Of a stretch of DNA of 64,000 bases, positions 9,261 through 16,773 are shown in pieces. The stretch spans positions 992,001 to 1,056,000 of the forward strand of contig NC_013946.1 in assembly GCF_000024425.1 (NCBI RefSeq). Reading direction: 5' to 3'. The stretch is from Meiothermus ruber DSM 1279. Lineage in GTDB: Bacteria > Deinococcota > Deinococci > Deinococcales > Thermaceae. The position numbers and the translations under genes were made by a program. A model generated the notes under the pieces. That model was not told the DNA's origin. It saw only the letters and a list, made by a program, of their open reading frames with translations, and did not search any database. The stretch's first letter is position 1, and each line of letters begins with the position of its first letter.

Positions 9261-9296
9261 AAAGCCGAAGGCCCAAAACCCTGGGCTTTCGGCTTT
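9261..9296 (+). terminator. Strong 15-bp hairpin between rpsP and khpA (terminator or attenuator)
   Basis: Arms 9261-9275 and 9282-9296 pair over 15 bp with one G-T, enclosing a 6-nt loop; the stem begins with AAA and ends with TTT. The T-tract afterwards is short (TTTCGACTT), so it could terminate only partially or act as a processing signal. Confidence 0.6.
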
Positions 9297-9316
9297 CGAC
9301 TTAAGGCTTTAGGCTA

Positions 9317-9541
9317 ATGTTTATGAAAGACCTCGTGGAGTACCTGGCAAAAGCAGTGGTCGACCACCCGGCCTCGATTCGCGTGGATGAGCGCCGGGGC
9401 CGCGAAGGGTTGGTGTACTACATCGAGACCCACCCCGAGGACAAAGGCCGGATTATCGGCCGGCAGGGCCGCGTAATCGAGAGCATCCGCACGGTGGTGC
9501 GCTCGTTTGCCAAGGGCCGGGTTTCGGTGGAAGTACGCTGA
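9317..9541 (+). CDS. khpA: KH-domain RNA-binding protein KhpA
   Basis: A 74-residue single KH domain with the RNA-contact GxxG loop as IIGRQGRVIESI. KhpA-type proteins bind structured RNAs and are often encoded between rpsP and rimM, as here. ATG 9317 and ATG 9323 are both possible; the upstream Shine-Dalgarno is weak, so the first is given. A strong hairpin sits just before the gene and could set its level relative to rpsP. Confidence 0.92.
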   Translation: MFMKDLVEYLAKAVVDHPASIRVDERRGREGLVYYIETHPEDKGRIIGRQGRVIESIRTVVRSFAKGRVSVEVR

Positions 9542-9556
9542 GCGCTTCCGTACGGT

Positions 9557-10045
9557 ATGCGGCGCATCGAAATTGGACGCATCGGAAAAGCCTACGGCAT
9601 GGCGGGGGGCCTCAAGTTTCGGGGAGAGCCGGTGATTTTTGACCTCGAGCGCATCTACCTCGAGGGCCTGGGCTACCGCGCCATCGAAGAAATTGAAGAG
9701 CACAGCGGGGAAATCGTGCTGTTTCTAACGGGCGTGGAGGGCCGCCAGGAAGCCGAGCAACTGGTGGGTTTGCGGGTCTATGCCGATCAGGCCGACCTAC
9801 CCCCGCTGGAAGAGGGCGAGTACTACTACTTCGAGCTGATAGGCCGGCCGGTTTTTGTAGACGGACAGCCCTTCGGTGAAGTGGTGGATGTCGAAGATGG
9901 TGCGCAGGAACGGCTTATCATCAAAGCCAGGGGCGCTTCTTTACGAGCCCAGAGCAAAACCTATATGGTGCCCTTTCAGGCCCCATACGTGAAGGTGGAG
10001 GCCGATGGTATTTATATCGAATCCATCCCCGGGCTGCTCGATTAG
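9557..10045 (+). CDS. rimM: 16S rRNA processing protein RimM
   Basis: A 162-residue ribosome maturation factor that binds S19 and helps mature the 30S head. The N-terminal GRIGKAYGMAGGLKF and the central EGEYYYFELIG match RimM, and the C-terminal PRC-barrel ends in a MVPFQAPYV-type strand. It starts 15 bp after khpA and ends 9 bp before trmD, indicating one operon. Confidence 0.95.
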   Translation: MRRIEIGRIGKAYGMAGGLKFRGEPVIFDLERIYLEGLGYRAIEEIEEHSGEIVLFLTGVEGRQEAEQLVGLRVYADQADLPPLEEGEYYYFELIGRPVFVDGQPFGEVVDVEDGAQERLIIKARGASLRAQSKTYMVPFQAPYVKVEADGIYIESIPGLLD

Positions 10046-10054
10046 CTGCGCGCT

Positions 10055-10774
10055 ATGAAATACACCATCCTGACCCTGTTCCCCGATCTGGTGCGTCCCT
10101 GGACAGAAGAGTCTATCGTCCAGAAAGCCATCCAGAAGGGCCTGATTGAAGTAGATATCCGCGATATTAGGGCCTACACCGAGGACAAACACAAAACCGT
10201 GGACGATACCCCCTACGGGGGCGGTGCGGGTATGGTGATGCGGGTGGATGTGGTGGTGCGGGCCATCGAGGCTGCCGGCTCCGCCGACGAGGTCATACTG
10301 CTCACCCCCGCCGGCCAGCCCCTCACCCAGCGGCTGGTTGAAGAACTGGCCGGTAAGTCGCACCTGGTGCTGGTGTGCGGCCGCTACGAGGGCATTGACG
10401 CGCGCGTAGAGCACTTTGTGACTCGTGAGATCTCAATCGGCGACTACGTTTTGATGGGGGGTGAGCTGGGCGCGCTGGTGATCCTGGAAGCCACGGCCCG
10501 CCTGCTGCCGGGGGTCATCAAAGAGGCCGAGAGCCACCGGCAGGACTCCTTCTCTACGGGCTTGCTGGACTACCCCCACTACACCCGCCCACCGGTGTTC
10601 CGGGGCCTGGCGGTGCCGGAAATCCTCACCTCGGGGCACCATGCCAAAATTGCCGAGTGGCGGCGCAAACAGGCCCTCAAACGCACCAAAGCCCGCCGCC
10701 CCGACCTGCTCGAGCGGGCCGAGCTAACCCCCAAGGATCTGGTCTGGCTCGAGGAAAGCGACTTTGACAACTAG
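10055..10774 (+). CDS. trmD: tRNA (guanine-37-N1) methyltransferase
   Basis: A 239-residue SPOUT-class enzyme that forms m1G37 from S-adenosylmethionine and prevents +1 frameshifting. Seen directly: [12 protein letters not shown] at the start, [13 protein letters not shown], the [10 protein letters not shown] motif and the trefoil-knot segment [14 protein letters not shown]. The length is normal. Its last codons contain the -35 box of the rplS promoter. Confidence 0.97.
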   Translation: MKYTILTLFPDLVRPWTEESIVQKAIQKGLIEVDIRDIRAYTEDKHKTVDDTPYGGGAGMVMRVDVVVRAIEAAGSADEVILLTPAGQPLTQRLVEELAGKSHLVLVCGRYEGIDARVEHFVTREISIGDYVLMGGELGALVILEATARLLPGVIKEAESHRQDSFSTGLLDYPHYTRPPVFRGLAVPEILTSGHHAKIAEWRRKQALKRTKARRPDLLERAELTPKDLVWLEESDFDN

Positions 10775-10792
10775 TACCCTGGCTGCTAGAAT
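10764..10792 (+). promoter_or_regulatory. Promoter for rplS inside the end of trmD
   Basis: Consensus TTGACA (10764-10769), a 17-bp spacer, then TAGAAT (10787-10792). A start near 10799 gives rplS an untranslated leader of about 120 nt, long enough to carry an L19 autoregulatory structure. No particular fold is claimed. Confidence 0.8.
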
Positions 10793-10922
10793 CACAACTT
10801 GCTGACCTGTCCCGAGTATCTGCTGGGCGGATACGTTTGAGGGCAACCATCCATGAACCCGCAGTCTGGCCGCAATGGCAAAGGGCGCACAAGTAGGTTC
10901 CGCTGGAGCAAGGAGTCAGACC

Positions 10923-11366
10923 ATGAACCGTGGCGCATTGCTGAAAGTAGTCGAGAAGAAGTACACCCGTACCGATATCCCCCAGTTCAAGCCGGGTGAC
11001 ACCGTGCGGGTTAACTACAAGGTGGTCGAAGGCAACCGCACCCGTGTGCAGGCCTACGAAGGCGTGGTGATCAAGATTAAGCGCAACGGCTTCAACAGCG
11101 CTTTTACGGTGCGCAAAATCTCCTTTAACGAGGGCGTGGAACGCATTTTCCCTTTCAACTCGCCCCTAATCGAAAGCGTGCAGGTGGTGAGCCGCGGTAA
11201 GGTGCGCCGGGCCAAGCTGTACTACCTGCGCGAGCTGCGCGGCAAGGCTGCCCGCATTAAGGGCGACCGCAAGCGCCTCACCGAGGATGTTGAGGCCCGG
11301 GCGGCGGCTGCCAGGGAGGCCGCGGAAGCCAAAGCAGCCGCTGCGGCTGAGGAAAACAAGGAATAA
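10923..11366 (+). CDS. rplS: 50S ribosomal protein L19
   Basis: A 147-residue large-subunit protein at the 30S-50S interface. The core [13 protein letters not shown] and the [14 protein letters not shown] segment are diagnostic. An Ala/Glu/Lys-rich C-terminal tail of about 30 residues extends beyond the usual 115-residue length, as in Thermus L19. ATG 10923 follows AAGGAG (10909-10914); the frame is open from 10875 but the added residues have no family counterpart. The gene has its own promoter and an intrinsic terminator. Confidence 0.96.
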   Translation: MNRGALLKVVEKKYTRTDIPQFKPGDTVRVNYKVVEGNRTRVQAYEGVVIKIKRNGFNSAFTVRKISFNEGVERIFPFNSPLIESVQVVSRGKVRRAKLYYLRELRGKAARIKGDRKRLTEDVEARAAAAREAAEAKAAAAAEENKE

Positions 11367-11386
11367 TCGGCCGGGATGCGCAAAAG

Positions 11387-11409
11387 CCGGGGAGGGGCGG
11401 CCTCCCCGG
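11387..11409 (+). terminator. Intrinsic terminator after rplS
   Basis: A perfect 9-bp stem CCGGGGAGG/CCTCCCCGG with a GGCGG loop, preceded by AAAAG and followed by TTTGTG, 20 bp after the rplS stop. Confidence 0.8.
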
Positions 11410-11433
11410 TTTGTGCTGTGGCTGTTTATCGGG

Positions 11434-11573
11434 TCATACGCATTTCGGTAGTATCGTTCACTTCGGCAAGCCTAAACGATACTACCGAAATGCTTTTCTA
11501 CTCCCCTCGGTCGGCTTGAATCCTTCACCTCTGACTTCGTTCAACGGTGAAGGATTCAAGCGGAAACGGTATC
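11434..11573 (+). repeat. Double-hairpin repeat, copy 1
   Basis: About 140 bp with two perfect inverted repeats. Hairpin A has 19-bp arms (11440-11458 with 11475-11493; key sequence CATTTCGGTAGTATCGTT). Hairpin B has 16-bp arms (11514-11529 with 11546-11561; key sequence GCTTGAATCCTTCACC). A near-identical copy lies inverted at 19070-19209; stems and the linker are conserved while the hairpin-B loop differs. The right end GGTATCA includes the stop codon of the next gene, read on the minus strand. Confidence 0.9.
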
Positions 11574-12195
11574 ACTCTGCCAGGAATACCCGGAAACCCT
11601 TCAGGGCGGGCCTGCCGCCGCTGGGGCGGAAGTTGACCAGCAGCTTATCGGGGGCCCCGATGGCCTCGAGCTTGGGGTTGGGCCCAAAGCGCAGGTTTAT
11701 AACCACCCCGTCGGCCTGGGGGATGTCGGTGTACTGCTCGCCAAAGCTGGCCGCGACCAGCTTGTTGTCCTGGCTGTCCAGAAGCTGGAAGCTATCGAAG
11801 CCAGCGAGGTTTTGCCGCTGGTCAGGTTGCGCACCTCCACCCGCACCACATACCCCGGCCCCGAGCCGAAGAAGGGGTTGGTGCCGGGCGCTACATCCAG
11901 CACCCGCAGCCGCCAGGTGCCGTTGGAGAGCCACTCGCCCTTTTTGCCCTCGAGCAGCAGGGCCTGCTGCTGCCCCCACCGGGATAAACTGCACCCGCAG
12001 CTCGTCTCCCTGCAGGCTGGCCTGGGCCCCGGCTTTTTGCAGGGCCTCGAGGGGTACGTAGGTTTTGCCGTTCACCACAATGGCCGGGGTGGCCTGGGCC
12101 TGCCCGTTGACGACGAGCCGATAGGTTCGCTGGGCGGCCTGGGCCAGCACCAGGGTCGAAAGGAAGATTCCCATGCCAACCAGTAGTTTGTTCAT
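11572..12195 (-). pseudogene. Secreted copper-amine-oxidase-N-type stalk domain protein, two compensating frameshifts
   Basis: ATG 12195 with AAGGAGG upstream opens a signal peptide (ending LVLAQAA) followed by a stalk-like repeat, VVNGKTYVPLEALQKAGA. The reading frame runs to 11572, but its middle is low-complexity Ala/Gly/Arg. A different frame there reads sensibly (LLLEGKKGEWLSNGTW, then LDVAPGTNPFFGSGPGYVV and VEVRNLTSGKT). The switch out of frame falls at a run of five C (11973-11977) and the return near 11805-11814, after which LAGFDSFQLLDSQ resumes. Two small indels in homopolymer-like runs explain this: either sequencing errors in an intact gene or a decayed one. The role is unknown; such stalk domains usually sit on cell-envelope proteins. 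The TGA stop is part of repeat copy 1. Confidence 0.65.
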
Positions 12196-12252
12196 GTTGC
12201 CTCCTTGCGGGGTTGAAAATTGTTGTAAGGCCCGGGGGGGATGTATGGGTCT

Positions 12253-12274
12253 GGAGGGCCCCGAAAGGCCCTCC
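12253..12274 (-). terminator. GC-rich hairpin downstream of the subtilase gene
   Basis: A perfect 8-bp stem GGAGGGCC/GGCCCTCC (12253-12260 with 12267-12274), 17 bp after the subtilase stop. There is no T-tract, so it may be a weak terminator or an mRNA 3'-end stabiliser. Confidence 0.5.
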
Positions 12275-12291
12275 AAAACATGCGTGAACTC

Positions 12292-14820
12292 CTAGATTAC
12301 GATGCAGCGGTATATCCGAATGGCGGCGAAACTCCGGGTGCTCTCGTGGCCCAGGGAATCGCGGGCGACCAGCTCGAGGCGCACCAGTTGGCCGTTATAG
12401 CAGGCGTTACCAAAGGTGGATTCATCACCTAGCAGATTGCTGGGGTTGTTGGTGCTCGGCGTCCAGCTCAGGTTGCCGCTGGTGGTGGAGGTGCTCAGCA
12501 CCACGTTGCTGCGCCAGACCACGCTATCGTTATCGGGGCGGTAGGAGGTGGCCCGCCAGATGTAGGTGATGGGGTTGTTGCCTTCGGGGTCGGTGGCACT
12601 GGCGGGGGCGGTAAAGGTGGTGTTCCAGGAGAATCCGCCAGAGTAGTTGGGTTCTGAAGGGGACAGCGGGCCGAAGGTGTTAATGTTGGGGGGCAGGTTG
12701 GCCGGCGGGAGCGTGATGTTGATGGTTACACTGGCAGTGCTGCTCAGGCCCTGCGGGTCGGTGGCCCGAAGCGTAAGGGTGCGCGAGCCGGTCGTGCTAA
12801 AGGTAACCGAGAGGTTGCAGCCGGTGCGGGGGAAACCGTCGGCGGCGCTGCCCTCCCAGCGGCACGCAATGGGGCCAGGGCCGGGGTCGGGGCCTTCGTT
12901 GAGGTCGGTGGCAGTGCCGACCAGGTTGACGGTCTGGCCCTGGTAGAACGAGTCGCCATTGGAGGGTGCGTCAATGCGAACCACCGGCGCGGTGTTGATG
13001 ACGGTGACCTCGCGCGTGGCGCTGCCCTCGCGGCCCAGCAGATCGCGGGTGGTCACCCGTATGGTGCGGCTCGCGGCAGTATTGAAGCGATAATAGGCGG
13101 TGTTGCCAACGGTTCGGGTTGGGGCTGGGTCAAAGGTTAGCGGGCAGAAGACAGGGAGGCAGTTGTTCCCGGCAAAGTCGGTAACGTTGGCGGTGATGCT
13201 CCACTCGCGGTTGAGGTCGGCAGTGCTGGCAGCGCTCAGGGCCACGCTAGGGCCGCTGCTGCCTACTTCCAGCGCCCTGGAGACCGCTGCAAAAGCGTTT
13301 ACCCGGCGCTCAAAGCCTCCGACCCCCACCCCCCCCACATGGGCGGTGTCGCGCAGAATAGCCCAGACCTGGCTGGCGCTCAAAGAGGGGTTGGCAGCCC
13401 AGACCAGCGCGGCTACGCCGGCCACGAAGGGAGAGGAGTAGCTGGTACCTGCTCGAAGCCGGGCCTCATTGGCAGGGCTCTCAGGATCCGGGCCGGCCCA
13501 TACCCAGAAAGGCCCATAGATGTCTACGCTGTTGTCATCTCGCTTGGTTCCGAAGTTGGAGCCAAGGTCGCGGGCGGTGCTGTCGTGGGCCATCCCGCCT
13601 ACGCAGATTACCGAGCGTAGTTCACAAGGGATATGGGTTGAACCCTCGATGCCACCACCGTTGTCTACGTCCTTACCCTCGTTGCCAGCAGCAGCAAAAA
13701 GGAGTTTGCCGGTTGCTGAAACTGCTACCGCAAAGCCATCCATCACCTCGCTGGGAGAGGGGCACAACCCTAAGCAAGCCACCTTAACTGCGATGTCCCA
13801 GCCCAGGTCAAGCTCAAAACCAAAGCTCATATTGATGATCTTGGGGTTCCCGAACAGGGTAGCGGTAATGATGCGCTCGAGGGTGGAGATGATACCAATA
13901 AAGTCTCCTTGAAAAGGAACTGCCAAAAGCTCTCCAACCGGGCCTGCTGGGCCAGCAACCCCGAAGCCATTGTCTGGACGACCCATGGCTGCGGTGGTGA
14001 CGTGCGTACCGTGCCAAGGGCAGGAGTTGCCCCCGGAGCACTGGAGTAGGCTGGACTCGTTCCAGCTCCCCACCACCTGACGGGTGGCGGGGAAGTCGTT
14101 GTTGAGTGCGAAGCCACCATCCAAAATCATGATGCGAACCCGGTTGCTCAAGCGTCCAGCCCGCTCTAACAGCCGCCAGGCCTCGCCCACCCCGATGTCC
14201 TGGGCGCTGCCCCGGTTCATGTAAGTCCAGTTGAAGGCGTTGGGGGTGTAGGGAATATCGGCGGGGGAAAGGCTCGAGCGGGTGGGGGCCTCGGCGGTGC
14301 TGCCGTCTGCAATGGCAGCAGGTAGCACCACAAAGTTAGGTGTGACGGTCATCTTTTCCTGGTTGGCTTCGCTCAGGGCTACTGCCAAAAGCTGGGCTGC
14401 TTCTGGGCTCGAGGTGCTAAACCTTCCCTTCAAATCTGGTAGCGACTGGTTGAGCCGCTGGAGTATGGCCTCCACCTGGGCACCGGAAGGGTTGAGGCGC
14501 ACTTGATATGTTTTGGGTGCGTCACCCACCTTTTCGGTCTCGCTCAGCACCTGCCCACCCCAGCGGCTAAGGAAGGCGTTGAGCTTGGCAGGGTCGTCGG
14601 TGCTGATTATCAGCTCTCCAAGAACAAAATCCATTGCGATACCACTCTCACCCACCATGCGGGCCACCGGGCGTGGGCCGTCCGGGCCGGGTATCGTAGC
14701 CTGGGTAGGTGTAAGGGTATTGTCTACGACAATCTGAGCGGTTCCGTTTGGCCTTTGCCCGTTGCAGGCTGCTATCAGCACAAGCACGCTTACCAGAGCC
14801 AACTTCCAAAGATGTTTCAT
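12292..14820 (-). CDS. Subtilase (S8) lipoprotein with C-terminal Ig/PKD-like domains
   Basis: An 842-residue serine protease anchored outside the cytoplasm by a lipid. The N-terminus has a lipobox ending in Cys19 (LIAAC). A propeptide-like region of roughly 150 residues comes first, then the S8 domain with all catalytic residues: Asp in RIMILDGGF, His in CPWHGTHVTTAAMG, Asn in AAAGNEG and Ser in AGTSYSSPFVAGVAAL. The final 300 residues look like repeated Ig/PKD-type beta domains (ADLNREWSITANVTDFAGN; LTLRATDPQGLSS). ATG 14820 is preferred to the upstream in-frame start because the signal sequence begins there and GAGGAGGA lies close before it. The substrate is unknown. It shares an upstream CGTTCATGG string with the next lipoprotein gene. 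Confidence 0.9.
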   Translation of the reverse strand: MKHLWKLALVSVLVLIAACNGQRPNGTAQIVVDNTLTPTQATIPGPDGPRPVARMVGESGIAMDFVLGELIISTDDPAKLNAFLSRWGGQVLSETEKVGDAPKTYQVRLNPSGAQVEAILQRLNQSLPDLKGRFSTSSPEAAQLLAVALSEANQEKMTVTPNFVVLPAAIADGSTAEAPTRSSLSPADIPYTPNAFNWTYMNRGSAQDIGVGEAWRLLERAGRLSNRVRIMILDGGFALNNDFPATRQVVGSWNESSLLQCSGGNSCPWHGTHVTTAAMGRPDNGFGVAGPAGPVGELLAVPFQGDFIGIISTLERIITATLFGNPKIINMSFGFELDLGWDIAVKVACLGLCPSPSEVMDGFAVAVSATGKLLFAAAGNEGKDVDNGGGIEGSTHIPCELRSVICVGGMAHDSTARDLGSNFGTKRDDNSVDIYGPFWVWAGPDPESPANEARLRAGTSYSSPFVAGVAALVWAANPSLSASQVWAILRDTAHVGGVGVGGFERRVNAFAAVSRALEVGSSGPSVALSAASTADLNREWSITANVTDFAGNNCLPVFCPLTFDPAPTRTVGNTAYYRFNTAASRTIRVTTRDLLGREGSATREVTVINTAPVVRIDAPSNGDSFYQGQTVNLVGTATDLNEGPDPGPGPIACRWEGSAADGFPRTGCNLSVTFSTTGSRTLTLRATDPQGLSSTASVTINITLPPANLPPNINTFGPLSPSEPNYSGGFSWNTTFTAPASATDPEGNNPITYIWRATSYRPDNDSVVWRSNVVLSTSTTSGNLSWTPSTNNPSNLLGDESTFGNACYNGQLVRLELVARDSLGHESTRSFAAIRIYRCIVI

Positions 14821-14961
14821 GGTCTTCCTCCTCAGGGGGCTTCGGGCTTCCCGAAGTTGCCCGAAGTGTAGAAGAGCCAGGTTGAACACCCCATGAACGG
14901 TTGTTGCCTAGCTCGGCTGTAGCAAAACAATGCCATGCGAGTGTTGCTAAATAACCAGCAA

Positions 14962-14978
14962 CCCCCGCAAAGCGGGGG
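14962..14978 (-). terminator. Hairpin after the beta-propeller lipoprotein gene
   Basis: A perfect 7-bp stem CCCCCGC/GCGGGGG with an AAA loop, about 50 bp past the stop at 15029. On the minus strand it is followed only by TT, so termination may be partial. Confidence 0.5.
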
Positions 14979-15028
14979 CCTTTGTGCTGGCTTGTGCTGA
15001 GCATGGCCGGATTTTCTCGTGACCGCTC

Positions 15029-16363
15029 CTAGGGCAACCTGTGGTAGAGCGGCAGATTCGCCGGGGCCGGGTAGAGGGCCAGGCCTCCGGCGCTACCGAT
15101 GCTGCTGCTGGTGATGATGCGTTCGGGGTTGGTGGGGCTGCCCGAGGTGCTGCTGGTGCCTAGCTGGGCAGGGGAGAGCCGGGCAAACGTGCCTGCCGAG
15201 TAGCTAATCCACAGCCCGCCGCCCTCGTCAAAGGCCATGCCCTCCAGTACAGCTGAAACCGGAACGCTCACCTGGATGGCTGGGGTAAGGGTCTTGCTGC
15301 CGCTGCCGCTTTGGTCGGTGGGCGTGAGCCGGTATAAGACGTTGGCCCCAAAAGCCATCACCCACAGGTTGCCGCTGGCGTCGAAGGCCAGCAGGTTGGC
15401 GTCCAGGGTGTTGATGACGGGTGAAGGCGTTTTAGACTCGATGGTCAGGTCGGGGCCGCTGGTGGAGGCACTCAGCCGGCTGGCGTTGAACCTGACCACC
15501 CGCTGGGCGCCTGCATTGGCAATCCACAGGTTGCTGCTGGCGTCGAAGGCCAGACCTTCCGGCGCGTTCAGGCCGGTGATCTCCACCCCCGGCGTAACCA
15601 TGCCCGAGGCGTCGAGCTGGCCGGCCGCTACCCGCACCACCTTGTTGGCGCAGGGGATGCTCACCCACAGGTTGCCGCTGGCGTCGAAGGCCAGCCGGGT
15701 GGGCCCAGGTGAGCAACTAAACCCACCAATGTTGATGCTGCGGTCGCGGGTCTTGCTGCCCGAACTGCCCAGGCTGCTGGCCGGGTAGCGCACCAGGTTG
15801 GGGTCTGCGGTGGTGCCCCCGATGCCCCAGAGGTTGCCGTCTTTGTCAAAGGTGAGGTCGCGCAGATTGACGGTGCCGGCGCTCACGCTGGGGCTTTGGG
15901 TGGCGGTGCTGCTCAGGAGCGAGGCCGTGAAGCCCAGCAAGGGCGAGCTTCCGCTGGGCGGGTTGCCGTTGACCATCCAGAGCTTGTTGCTGCTGGGAAT
16001 CTGGGCATAGCTCACGTTCACGGGGGTGGACTGGCCGTTGCGCACACAGGCCGGGCTGCTGCTGACGCTGGCGCTGTAGGCGGTGCGGATCAGGGGGTCG
16101 GTATTGGCTACTTTATCGGCTGTGACGGTGTAGGTGCCAGCAGCGATGGCGGTGAAGGTCTGGCTGCCGGTGAGGTTCTGATTGAAGCCCGAAGGGCCGG
16201 TTACGCTGACCTTGGCGTTCACCCCGCCCGGCAGTCCGCTCACGTTAACCACCAGGCCACCCGTGCCGTTGGGGTCGCACCCGGTTACGCTCCCGCCGCC
16301 CGGCCCGCACGCACTCATGAGCAAAGCCGCCGCACCTAGCAGTCCCATCCAGGTTCTTTTCAT
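15029..16363 (-). CDS. Lipoprotein with NHL-like beta-propeller repeats
   Basis: A 444-residue exported lipoprotein: signal peptide with lipobox ending at Cys19 (LMSAC), then a carboxypeptidase-regulatory or PEGA-like beta domain (GGLVVNVSGLPGGV). Five or more propeller blades follow, each carrying a variant of LAFDASGNLWV (LTFDKDGNLWG, LAFDASSNLWIA, MAFDEGGGLWIS). Such propellers usually bind ligands or partners rather than catalyse; no active site is seen. ATG 16363 follows GGAGGAAAAT. Being near the subtilase in the same direction suggests a shared envelope role, but a 209-bp gap with a hairpin separates them. Confidence 0.82.
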   Translation of the reverse strand: MKRTWMGLLGAAALLMSACGPGGGSVTGCDPNGTGGLVVNVSGLPGGVNAKVSVTGPSGFNQNLTGSQTFTAIAAGTYTVTADKVANTDPLIRTAYSASVSSSPACVRNGQSTPVNVSYAQIPSSNKLWMVNGNPPSGSSPLLGFTASLLSSTATQSPSVSAGTVNLRDLTFDKDGNLWGIGGTTADPNLVRYPASSLGSSGSKTRDRSINIGGFSCSPGPTRLAFDASGNLWVSIPCANKVVRVAAGQLDASGMVTPGVEITGLNAPEGLAFDASSNLWIANAGAQRVVRFNASRLSASTSGPDLTIESKTPSPVINTLDANLLAFDASGNLWVMAFGANVLYRLTPTDQSGSGSKTLTPAIQVSVPVSAVLEGMAFDEGGGLWISYSAGTFARLSPAQLGTSSTSGSPTNPERIITSSSIGSAGGLALYPAPANLPLYHRLP

Positions 16364-16571
16364 ATTTTCCTCCCCTTTTCAGTTAGTGTGCCATAACCGA
16401 GCACGCCCGGAGATTAACGAAACACCCCTTAACGCTCCATGAACGGTGTGAATACCTCATCCAGAAAGGTTGCCCTTGCACTTTCCAGGCAGCGCAACAC
16501 GTACTGACAGGCCCAAGAAAGGTGCGTCTTTATGGGCCGAAACCACAGGCTCCCAGCGCCTAAAGTTCGGG

Positions 16572-16649
16572 GTTGCACCCAGCCCTTGTCAGCGCGGGTA
16601 AGTTTTTTGAACCGGGTATGTGTTATGCGCCGCCTGGGTTGGGTGCAAC
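16572..16649. promoter_or_regulatory. Long-range inverted repeat in the 410-bp divergent intergenic region
   Basis: GTTGCACCCAGCCC (16572-16585) and GGGTTGGGTGCAAC (16636-16649) are complementary at 13 of 14 positions, separated by 50 bp. They lie between two divergent lipoprotein genes and could be paired operator half-sites or a stem in a leader RNA. The rest of 16364-16773 shows only the CGTTCATGG string (16437-16445, minus strand), a small palindrome at 16675 and the Shine-Dalgarno before 16774. Confidence 0.4.
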
Positions 16650-16674
16650 AGGGGAAGATGTAATGCGCGTTTAT

Positions 16675-16689
16675 TGTGGTCGTACCACA
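16675..16689. promoter_or_regulatory. FadR/GntR-like palindrome upstream of the 765-residue lipoprotein gene
   Basis: TGTGGT-CGT-ACCACA is a perfect 6-bp-arm palindrome containing the TGGTnnnACCA pattern typical of FadR-subfamily GntR operators. It lies 85 bp before the start codon. No GntR gene is in the window. Confidence 0.35.
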
Positions 16690-16773
16690 GCCTGGCGCTG
16701 GGTTTTTTGCGGTACGTGATGAGGTTCTGCATACTTTCCGCCCTTACCTCCATCACGCAAGAGGGGAGGGGGT

